From NCBI GenBank assembly GCA_026193155.1, contig JAPHSI010000221.1, positions 1 to 22,293 of the forward strand: a stretch of 22,293 bases of DNA, written 5' to 3'. A program made the position numbers and the translations under genes. The notes under the pieces were generated by a model, which was not told the origin of the DNA, ran no database searches, and was given only the letters and a program-made list of their open reading frames with translations. Positions within the stretch are counted from its first letter, which is position 1, and every line of letters starts with the position of its first letter. This document shows, piece by piece, positions 6,975 to 14,800 of the stretch. The stretch comes from Sulfurimonadaceae bacterium. Its GTDB lineage: Bacteria; Campylobacterota; Campylobacteria; Campylobacterales; Sulfurimonadaceae.

Positions 6975-7864
6975 CAGGTATATATTCTTCCATATTCCTG
7001 TTTTTTAGCTTCTTTAAGGGCATAACTTGCCCTCTGCTCTATCTCTTCAATCCAATCTTCTTCAACAAATTCTGTTATTCCAAAAGCAAGGACTGCTTTA
7101 GTGTCTTTCATAATTTCAACACTAGACAAGTTTTTATTTAATTTTTTAGCTAAATTTTCAGCATTTTTAGAATCTGTATTAGTTAGTAATATCATAAAAC
7201 TTGAGCCTTGCCAACGTGAGACTACATCTGAATCTCTAATAAACGTTTTTAGTTTTTTAGAAAAAGACTGTATTAGTTTTTCACCATATGCAAATCCACA
7301 GACACTTACTATTTTATCAACATTCATTAATCCAATATATAACACAGAAGTAGGTGTTTTATATCTATTATAGTTATCTAACTGATGTTTTAAAATTGCC
7401 TGCATATGCATTTTTGAAGTTAATTTAGAGAGTTGATCTACCGTAGCTAGATTTGCAAGTTTATCTACCCTTAATTTATACTCACGTAACTTATGGAGTT
7501 GATCATAATGATAATCAACTCTATACAAAATCTCACTAGAGCTAAATGGTCTTTTTATAAAATCACTGGCACCGTTTTTGAAGCACTTTTCTATGAGCTC
7601 TTTATCTACTTCTTTTGAATTATCTAAAAATATAATCGGAATCTTTATTGTAAACTCAGAGTTTACAAGTTCAGATATTTTAGTTATATCAATATACGTA
7701 ATATTCGTATTAACTAAAACAAGATCAATATTTTCAACTTCGACACTTAAATCATCAACGTTATAATAGGATACAGATTCATACCCTTTTCGTCGTAAAA
7801 CTTTATCCAAAGAAGCAAAATTTTTTTCATTTACTTCTAATATTAAAACCCTTTTTTTTATCAT
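6971..7864 (-). CDS. REC-GGDEF protein, degenerate in both domains; possible c-di-GMP receptor
   Basis: 297 aa. An N-terminal receiver-like domain (about 3-118) keeps the core fold and Lys104 ('FIKRPF'), but the phospho-acceptor Asp is Asn52 ('DLVLVNTN') and one of the two acidic residues is lost (E10-V11), so phosphorylation is unlikely. A GGDEF-type domain (about 139-295) begins with 'LATVDQLSKLTSK' but has Q-G-S-S-F at 219-223 in place of GGDEF, and Gly178 where the first metal-binding Asp belongs, so it should not make c-di-GMP. The RxxD inhibitory-site motif is intact at 210-213 (R-D-S-D), correctly placed five residues before the signature, so binding of c-di-GMP is possible. The gene is alone on the minus strand, convergent with trpB and divergent from pepA. 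It has no Shine-Dalgarno and may be leaderless. Confidence 0.8.
   Translation of the reverse strand: MIKKRVLILEVNEKNFASLDKVLRRKGYESVSYYNVDDLSVEVENIDLVLVNTNITYIDITKISELVNSEFTIKIPIIFLDNSKEVDKELIEKCFKNGASDFIKRPFSSSEILYRVDYHYDQLHKLREYKLRVDKLANLATVDQLSKLTSKMHMQAILKHQLDNYNRYKTPTSVLYIGLMNVDKIVSVCGFAYGEKLIQSFSKKLKTFIRDSDVVSRWQGSSFMILLTNTDSKNAENLAKKLNKNLSSVEIMKDTKAVLAFGITEFVEEDWIEEIEQRASYALKEAKKQEYGRIYTC
6973..7006 (+). terminator. rho-independent terminator of the folD-trpB operon
   Basis: AACAGG (6973-6978) pairs with CCTGTT (6997-7002). After one T-T mismatch, ATAT/ATAT adds four pairs, leaving an 8-base loop. The run TTTTTT (7001-7006) follows directly. The hairpin starts on the trpB stop codon and lies mostly inside the 3' coding end of the opposing gene. 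The minus strand lacks a matching U-tract, so it should act only for rightward transcripts. Confidence 0.7.
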
Positions 7865-7870
7865 AAAGAA

Positions 7871-7876
7871 ATTATA
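7871..7876 (-). promoter_or_regulatory. candidate -10 box of the degenerate REC-GGDEF gene
   Basis: On the minus strand GATATAAT is followed by TTCTTT and then the ATG (7864). The expected transcription start falls on the A of the start codon, which would give a leaderless message. This agrees with the absence of a purine-rich ribosome site. Confidence 0.5.
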
Positions 7877-7913
7877 TCTAAAATAATAATATATTAAATT
7901 TAAGTTTTTTTGC

Positions 7914-7919
7914 TATCAT
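7914..7919 (+). promoter_or_regulatory. candidate promoter of pepA
   Basis: TGCTATCAT gives an extended -10 (TGn plus TATCAT at 7914-7919), preceded by a run of T (taagttttttt) like the T-rich upstream region of Campylobacterota sigma70 promoters. The expected start is near 7926, leaving an 18-base leader that contains GGAT before the ATG at 7944. Confidence 0.45.
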
Positions 7920-7943
7920 GTCTTAAAAATTAAATGGATAATT

Positions 7944-9347
7944 ATGAATATTAAACTTACAAACAATAAAAGTAATTCAGATGTAATAGTTGACTTTATT
8001 ACAAAAGATGAACTAAAAAACCAAAAAGATAAAAAACTTCTTGACTTAGCAGGTTTTTGTGCTGAACAAGACACAATATGTTTTTTACACGAAAAAGGAT
8101 TTTTAGCTTGTGGAATCGACAGTAAATCTAACGATGACATAAGAAGTGTTTGTAGTATTGCTATAAAAACTTTAAAATCTGCAAAATATAAATCTGCAAG
8201 CTTTTATGTAAACAAGAAAAATATTAAAGCCGTTATTGAGGGAGTTGTTCTTGGTGGTTATGAATATACTAAATATAAATCTGAACCAAAAAAGCATACA
8301 CTAAAAAATATCAACTTAATATGTGATGATATAAAAGAACTTCAAGACACCTTTGAAGAAGCTATAATCGTTGCTGAAGCTACATGTTTTACACGTGATA
8401 TTGTAAATACTATTCCAGAGGATATGCATCCAGAGACACTAGCAAAACTTTCACGTAAGCTGGCTAAAGAAAATGACTTAGAATGTAATATTTTAGATGA
8501 AAAAACACTTAAAAAAGAAAAATGTGAAGCGATGCTGGCAGTCGGTCGTGCGTCTAGACATGAGAGCCAATTAATTCATTTAACTTACAAACCAAAGAAA
8601 AAAGCTAAAAAAGTTGTAACCTTGGTCGGTAAAGGTTTAACATACGATAGCGGCGGGCTTAGTTTAAAGCCATCTATAAGCATGGTTACAATGAAGATGG
8701 ACAAAGCAGGTGCATGTGCCGTTTTGGGAATTATTAAAGCTATTAGTGAATTAAAGCTAGATATTGAAGTTCATGCCTTTGTAGGTGCTGTAGAAAATAT
8801 GATAGGCGGTGATGCTTATAAACCTGATGATGTTCTAATCACAAGAAGCGGAAAAAGTGTAGAAGTTAGAAATACAGATGCAGAAGGTCGTTTAGTTCTT
8901 TGTGATGTACTTGATTATGCACAAGAGAAAGTTAAAGCAGATTACATTTTTGATTTTGCAACACTTACAGGTGCTTGTATGGTTGCACTTGGTCAGTACA
9001 CTACAGGTGTTATGGGTCACTCTACAAAAATTAAACATGACATAATGATGAGAGCTTCAGCAGATTCTGGAGAGCTGACAGGACACCTACCGTTTAACAG
9101 ACATCTTAAAAAACTTCTAAAAAGTGAAATAGCAGATATCTCAAATGTTGCTTCAAAACCATATGGCGGTGCAATAACTGCGGGTATGTTCTTAGATACT
9201 TTTATAAAAGATGAGAATAAAGATAAATGGTTACATTTTGATATAGCAGGCAGTGCGTATACTGAATCTGCTTGGGATTGTAACGTTTATGGCGGTACAG
9301 GTGCCGGTGTTAGATTAATAAGCAGCTTTTTAAAGAATATAAAATAA
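7944..9347 (+). CDS. pepA: PepA: leucyl aminopeptidase (M17 cytosol aminopeptidase)
   Basis: 467 aa, slightly shorter than E. coli PepA (503). It is a cytosolic di-zinc/manganese hexameric exopeptidase for peptide turnover. Metal and catalytic residues align one for one with the E. coli enzyme at a constant offset of 40: K230 and D235 in 'VGKGLTYDSGG', K242, D253 in 'MKMDKAGA', and D312, E314, R316 in the signature 'NTDAEGRL'. The N-terminal part is divergent, as usual for the family. It is transcribed alone from a short divergent region. In Campylobacter and Helicobacter I recall pepA directly before ychF; here three signalling genes separate them. Confidence 0.96.
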   Translation: MNIKLTNNKSNSDVIVDFITKDELKNQKDKKLLDLAGFCAEQDTICFLHEKGFLACGIDSKSNDDIRSVCSIAIKTLKSAKYKSASFYVNKKNIKAVIEGVVLGGYEYTKYKSEPKKHTLKNINLICDDIKELQDTFEEAIIVAEATCFTRDIVNTIPEDMHPETLAKLSRKLAKENDLECNILDEKTLKKEKCEAMLAVGRASRHESQLIHLTYKPKKKAKKVVTLVGKGLTYDSGGLSLKPSISMVTMKMDKAGACAVLGIIKAISELKLDIEVHAFVGAVENMIGGDAYKPDDVLITRSGKSVEVRNTDAEGRLVLCDVLDYAQEKVKADYIFDFATLTGACMVALGQYTTGVMGHSTKIKHDIMMRASADSGELTGHLPFNRHLKKLLKSEIADISNVASKPYGGAITAGMFLDTFIKDENKDKWLHFDIAGSAYTESAWDCNVYGGTGAGVRLISSFLKNIK

Positions 9348-9404
9348 TTTATGATATTACATGATGTACTATATACTGCTAACAATACAAGAATCTTTAA
9401 AAAT

Positions 9405-9432
9405 TAAATAGTTAACAACTTTTAGCCGATTT
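9405..9432 (+). promoter_or_regulatory. sigma28 (FliA)-like promoter before the calcium-loop protein gene
   Basis: TAAA (9405-9408), 16 bases, then GCCGATTT (9425-9432). The FliA consensus is TAAA-N15-GCCGATAA, and Campylobacterota sigma28 sites have a CGAT-type -10. The match is 10 of 12 consensus bases with one extra base in the spacer. The expected start is near 9439, about 23 bases before the ATG. The intergenic stretch shows no competing TATAAT at this distance. Confidence 0.5.
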
Positions 9433-9449
9433 TCACACATTATCGTATC

Positions 9450-9456
9450 AAGGAGG
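9450..9456 (+). promoter_or_regulatory. consensus Shine-Dalgarno of the calcium-loop protein gene
   Basis: AAGGAGG, five bases before ATG 9462, is the strongest ribosome site in the window and fixes this start. It suggests high translation. Confidence 0.85.
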
Positions 9457-9461
9457 ATGCT

Positions 9462-10610
9462 ATGATAGTGCAAGGCTACAAGGTTGCTATGAATGCCCAG
9501 TTTTTCAGCTTTCAAACACAATCAACACAAACAAGTGTCTCAACATCTACTAAAGATTTTAACAGTGACAAATCATCCCAAATCGAAAAAATACAAATCA
9601 ATCAATCAAAAATAGATGATGCTAACAGTCAATTATCTAAAGAACTCTCAGAAGCGATATTAAAGAATATAAACTCTGAATCTAGTAAATTTTTAAGAGA
9701 TAAAATAGAGATTAACAGTGTGTATGCAGAAGCAGAAGCTATGAACTTTCAAGTAAAAGCTTTTGTACAAGCTGATGGAAGAGAGATGGAACTTTCTCTT
9801 GATGTTTCTCTATCTCGAAGTTTTGTGCAAAAAACAACAAGAACAATAGAAATCAATAAAGTTTTACAAGATCCTCTTGTCATATCACTAAACGGTGGTA
9901 TGCCATCACTTAGCTCTAAAACATTTTCTTTTGATATCGACAGTGATGGTAAAAGCGATCAAATCTCTCAACTCAATTCTGGCAATGGCTTTTTAGCACT
10001 TGATAAAAATTCAAACGGTATCATTGATGACGGAAGTGAACTATTTGGTACTAAAAGTGGTGATGGATTTAAAGACTTAAGTCAATACGATGAAGATAAA
10101 AACGGTTGGATAGATGAAAACGATGCTATATTTGATAAATTAAGAGTCTGGCAAAAAAGTGAAGACAAAGATAAGTTAATAGCTCTTGGCGAAGTTGGCA
10201 TCGGTGCTATATTTCTAGGAAACACTTCAACTCCATTTAGTTTAAAATCAAACTCAAATGAACTCTTAGGAGAGATTAAAAGTAGTGGGTTTGTATTTTT
10301 TGAAAACTCTAGAGCAGGTGTTATTTCACAAGTAGACTTAGCAGTTACTCCTGAGATAAAAAATGAACTCAAAACTATAGACACTTTACAAAAAAATCTA
10401 TCTAAACTACAGCTCGATAACGTTTATGCGAAAACATCAAATAAAAGCGAAGAGAGTTCTAATGATAAAATATCAAAACTACAAGCAAAGATAAGTGCTT
10501 TAGAAAGCAAACTAGTGCATGCGAGCAATGAAAGTAAGTCAGCTATTCAGGCTCAAATAGGAGCATTATACTCTCAAATAATTGCATTGTTACAAGTGGG
10601 ACTTGCTTAG
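9462..10610 (+). CDS. protein with three calcium-binding (EF-hand/dockerin-like) loops and a C-terminal coiled coil
   Basis: 382 aa, no named gene. The N-terminal ~60 residues are Ser/Thr/Gln-rich with no signal peptide. Residues about 65-150 form an unassigned beta-rich region. Three DxDxDG-type loops follow: D158-I-D-S-D-G, D181-K-N-S-N-G ending D189-D190, and D210-E-D-K-N-G ending D218. Between and after them come 'GSELFGTKSGDGF' and 'KLRVW', a pattern I know from uncharacterised proteins of many Gram-negative bacteria. The C-terminus (about 300-375) is a helical coiled coil ('KISKLQAKISALESKL'). The lack of a signal peptide suggests cytoplasmic location or export by another route such as type I or the flagellar system (inference). 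The sigma28-like promoter and consensus ribosome site suggest expression with late flagellar/chemotaxis genes. About 187 bases separate it from the HD-GYP gene, so it need not share that operon. Confidence 0.75.
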   Translation: MIVQGYKVAMNAQFFSFQTQSTQTSVSTSTKDFNSDKSSQIEKIQINQSKIDDANSQLSKELSEAILKNINSESSKFLRDKIEINSVYAEAEAMNFQVKAFVQADGREMELSLDVSLSRSFVQKTTRTIEINKVLQDPLVISLNGGMPSLSSKTFSFDIDSDGKSDQISQLNSGNGFLALDKNSNGIIDDGSELFGTKSGDGFKDLSQYDEDKNGWIDENDAIFDKLRVWQKSEDKDKLIALGEVGIGAIFLGNTSTPFSLKSNSNELLGEIKSSGFVFFENSRAGVISQVDLAVTPEIKNELKTIDTLQKNLSKLQLDNVYAKTSNKSEESSNDKISKLQAKISALESKLVHASNESKSAIQAQIGALYSQIIALLQVGLA

Positions 10611-10612
10611 AT

Positions 10613-10699
10613 TCTTCTATATATTGTTGAGCTTTGATGTATATCTACCTCGACTCAAGGCACTAAAATAAAAAACTTGAAAGATTATTATATAGAAGA
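10613..10699. repeat. 11-bp perfect inverted repeat in the intergenic region after the calcium-loop gene
   Basis: TCTTCTATATA (10613-10623) and TATATAGAAGA (10689-10699) are perfect inverted copies 65 bases apart, starting two bases after the stop codon. Inside, TTGAG (10627-10631) can pair with CTCAA (10654-10658). There is no U-tract, so it is not a standard terminator. It could be a structured 3' end, a remnant, or chance in AT-rich DNA. The rest of this gap (to about 10797) holds only the putative -10 of the next gene. Confidence 0.5.
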
Positions 10700-10751
10700 T
10701 GCTTCCAAAATGGCCAGTACTCAAAAATAACAGTATATCTATAAAATAAAT

Positions 10752-10762
10752 TATGATAAAAT
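10752..10762 (+). promoter_or_regulatory. candidate -10 region of the HD-GYP / hybrid kinase operon
   Basis: TATGATAAAAT in a very AT-rich stretch, about 36 bases before the chosen ATG at 10798. There is no clear -35. Weak, placed by position and composition. Confidence 0.35.
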
Positions 10763-10797
10763 AAAAAATAGTAATTTTTGTTTGAATGGGGATTTAT

Positions 10798-11844
10798 ATG
10801 GATTTGTCATATGATGTACTAATAGTTGATGATGTAGCTGAAAACTTAAAAGTAGCTATGAATATTTTAAGAGAGAACAATTATAATTTCTCTTTCGCAA
10901 CAAATGGAAATGAAGCACTTGATATTGTAAAGAAAAAAAAGTTTGATTTAATTCTTCTTGACATAATGATGCCTGAGCTTAGCGGTTTTGATGTAATTGA
11001 AGCACTAAAGAACGACACTGATTTAAAAGACATTCCAGTTATTTTTCTTACGGCAAAGGCAGATATAGACTCACTAGCTAAAGGTTTTGAACTTGGTGGA
11101 GTTGACTATATAACCAAACCTTTTCATCCACTTGAACTACTCTCTAGGGTATCGACTCATCTCGAACTATATAAATCCAGAAAAATTCTTCAACAAAACA
11201 ACCTTAATCTTAATATTAAAATTAAAGAAAGTGAGAACAGACTACTATCAGAACTTGAATCAAGCCAAAAAGAAGTAATTTTTTTACTGACAGAATTAAT
11301 GGAGTCTACGTCTGATGAGACCGGTAAACATATAAAAAGGGTTGCTAAGTACTCAAAACTTTTAGCAGAACTTCATGAAAGTCTCACACATGAAGATGCA
11401 AACTTACTTTATGACGCTTCTCCATTACACGATATTGGAAAAATAACAATACCCCATGATATATTACACAAACCTGGCAGATTAACAGAAGAAGAGTTTG
11501 AAGTTATGAAGTCACATACTACTACAGCTCACAATATACTTAAAAACAGCTCTAGAGAGCTGATAAAGACAGCAGATATTATTGCACATCAACACCATGA
11601 AAAATGGAATGGGAATGGTTATCCTCAAGGGTTAAAAGGTGATGAAATCCATATATTTGGCAGGATTGTCGCATTAGCAGATGTACTTGACGCTCTAACA
11701 CACAAGAGAGTATATAAGGACTCTTGGACATTTGAGAAAGCTACACAATATATAATAGAGCATAAGGGTACCCAGTTTGATCCATATCTCGTTGAACTAT
11801 TTGAAGCAAATTTAGACGAATTTGAAAAAATTGTAAATTTATAA
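10798..11844 (+). CDS. response regulator with HD-GYP c-di-GMP phosphodiesterase domain
   Basis: 348 aa from ATG 10798. An in-frame ATG at 10786 lacks a ribosome site, whereas GGGGAT (10788-10793) is well spaced for 10798, and the protein then begins right at the receiver domain. REC domain: acidic pair D11-D12, phospho-acceptor D55 in 'LILLDIMMP', and 'TKPF' with the conserved Lys. A short linker helix leads to the HD-GYP domain with all motifs: 'DETGKHIKRVA', H211-D212 in 'LHDIGK', 'HHEKWNGNGYPQGL' with GYP at 274-276, and 'DVLDALTHKRVYKD'. It should hydrolyse c-di-GMP to GMP when phosphorylated. The hybrid kinase gene starts two bases after its stop, making that kinase the obvious partner. 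No DNA-binding domain. Confidence 0.92.
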   Translation: MDLSYDVLIVDDVAENLKVAMNILRENNYNFSFATNGNEALDIVKKKKFDLILLDIMMPELSGFDVIEALKNDTDLKDIPVIFLTAKADIDSLAKGFELGGVDYITKPFHPLELLSRVSTHLELYKSRKILQQNNLNLNIKIKESENRLLSELESSQKEVIFLLTELMESTSDETGKHIKRVAKYSKLLAELHESLTHEDANLLYDASPLHDIGKITIPHDILHKPGRLTEEEFEVMKSHTTTAHNILKNSSRELIKTADIIAHQHHEKWNGNGYPQGLKGDEIHIFGRIVALADVLDALTHKRVYKDSWTFEKATQYIIEHKGTQFDPYLVELFEANLDEFEKIVNL

Positions 11845-11846
11845 AG

Positions 11847-14800
11847 ATGCAATATATAAAATACTTATTTTTATTATTTACTTTTTCAAACATTTTATAT
11901 TCAGCACAAATCAACCTTACACAAGAAGAAAAAACATGGATTAAAAACAATCCTACTGTAACGCTTGGTGCAGATGAAAATTGGCCTCCATTTGATTTTA
12001 CAGATGAAAATAAACAACATTCTGGACTCTCATCTGAATACTTAAAACTAATATCTCAAAAAACAGGCTTGAAATTTAATATAAAAGCTGATGTTTGGAA
12101 TAAAACAATATCATTATCAAAATCTAAACAACTGGATGGATTAACATGTGCAGTTAAAACTGAAGATAGGGAAAAGTATTTAAATTTCACATCTTCATAT
12201 CTAGATGTGCCAATGGCGATAATTACTCATATCAAAAACAACAACATTAAAAATATAGATGATTTAAATAATAAAACAGTATCTATAAACAAAGGCTCTT
12301 ATGTACATGAATGGATGAAGAGGTATCATCCAAATATAAAGCTTCATCTATCTAGTTCAAATGAAGAATCTATTGAAGCAGTATCTTTTAAAATAGCAGA
12401 TGCTTATATAGGAAATCTTGCTGTAGCCACGTATATCATCAATAAAAATCTACTAAATGACTTAAAAGTTGTAAACAAGTTCGATAATTTTACTACATCT
12501 TTGAGTATTGCTATCAATAAAGACAAACCAATACTTTTCAGTATTATTCAAAAAACACTACAAAGCATAGAAAAGTTTGAGCATCAAAAAGTAAAAAGCA
12601 TTTGGCAAACAAAGATTAAAACAGATGAAAAAAAAATAAAATTTACAAATAAAGAAAAAGAATGGATAAAAAACCACCCTACTATAAGATATGTTATCGA
12701 TAATAACTGGGAACCAATAGAATACTTCTCAAAAAAAACAAAAAAATTCTCGGGAATATCTAGTAGCTATATAAGTTTTATTGAAAAACATACTGGTATC
12801 AAGTTTGTTTTAATTCCAACTGATTCATGGGCACAGAGTGTCGAAAAAATAAATAATAGAGAAGCAGACTTTTACACTTGTGTAGCTAAAACAAAATCAA
12901 GAGAAAAAGTTGTTAATTTTACAAAAGATTATATAAACTTACCACAAGTTTTTATAACAAAACACAATGTTGATTTAGTAAGTAGTGTAAAAGAACTATA
13001 TGGTAAAAAAGTTGTACTAGTTAAAAACTACTACATAACTGAGCTAATAAAGGAAAAGCACAAAGAGATAGATGTGATAGAAGTAAGCAATATTTCAGAG
13101 GCTCTTAATCAGGTTATCAATGGAGATGCTTATGCCTTTATAGAGATGCTTCCAGTAGCTAGTTATTATATTCAACAAAAAGGATACTCTGACTTAAAGA
13201 TATCTGGATTAAGTGAATATAAGTTTAAATTTTCATCAGCGATTAGAAATGATTGGGATAATACCGGTGTTAATGTAATTAATAAAGTTATAGACTCTAT
13301 AAGTGCTGATGAAAAAAATAAAATATACAACAAATGGTCAAAAGTTAAATATGAAAAATCTATTGACTACACTATAGTTTGGCAAATTACAGCTGTTTTT
13401 GTTTTTTTTCTTCTTATTACATTTTACTGGAATAGAAAGCTATCTTTAGAGATTAAAAAAAGAAAATTAACACAAAATGCTTTATATAAGGCAAATAAAG
13501 AACTAAAGATTGCAACAGAAAGTGCAAATGCTGCAAATAAGGCAAAATCAGATTTTTTATCAAATATGTCTCATGAGATAAGAACACCTATGAATGCTAT
13601 TTTAGGTTTTACAGAACTACTAGATGAATCTGTTGAAGACAAAAGACTAAAGTCTTATTTACGTACGATTAAAACCTCAGGACAAACATTATTATATTTA
13701 ATCAACGATATACTAGATTTATCAAAAATAGAATCCGGAAAACTACAAATAATAAATACCCAAGTTAATATAACAGATTTACTTGAAGAAACTATTAACT
13801 TATTTCAATTAAAAGCTGAACAAAAAGGCATCTCCCTTGAGCTAACTATTGATGCAGATATACCTCCTTCTTTACTTCTTGATTCACATAGACTAAAAGA
13901 GATACTTATCAACCTTATTGGTAACGCTCTTAAGTTTACAGACGATGGTTATATATCAATTAAAGCATATGTAGATGAAGTTTTTGAACACAATAGTAAA
14001 ATAAATATCATTATTGAAGTTGAAGATAGTGGAATAGGTATTGATAAAAGTAATCAAGAAAATATTTTTAATACATTTGAGCAAACTGACAACCAAGATG
14101 TAAAAAAATATGGTGGTACAGGGCTAGGCTTATCAATAAGTAGAAAACTCGCAAATTTAATGGATGGCTCTCTAAATGTTAAAAGTGAATTGGGAAAAGG
14201 TGCAAACTTTATACTAACACTTAACAATATAGATATTGCATCTGTATCAGATAATGAATCAATAACTAAAAGTAATTTAGATTACTCAAACTTAATTTTT
14301 AACGATTCATCGATAATGATTGTTGATGATATCCAAGAAAATAGAACACTTGTAATAGAAAATATAAAATCTCATAATATAAAAGTTTTTGAAGCTTCAA
14401 ATGGAAAAGAAGCTATAGATATTGCTAAAAAGAATAAACTTGACTTAATATTTATGGATATTAGAATGCCTGTTATGAATGGGTATACAGCAACTAAGGA
14501 GATTAGAAAATTCTCTGATACACCAATAGTGGCCTTAACTGCTTCTATAATGCGAGAGGAGTTAGATAAGCTTGGTCAGAATAACTTTAATGGCTACCTT
14601 AGAAAACCTGTTTCAAAGTCTGAATTATATCAATCTATATCTGAACATATTGAATATAAAAGTATAAACCAAACTATAGAATCAAATGAAACAGAACTCA
14701 AAAGTGAAACGATAGAAAACCTACAAAATCTAGTAGAATCCACTGATAAACTCTTAGAATCATATGAAAAAGCAATATCAACAAATGATATGTCAAGTAT

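Noticed and set aside
10613..10699. Terminal inverted repeats of a mobile element
   Set aside because: Only 65 bases lie between the arms, with no transposase and no flanking target duplication seen.
10786..10797. Upstream ATG of the HD-GYP regulator
   Set aside because: No ribosome site before it, and GGGGAT inside this stretch serves the ATG at 10798.
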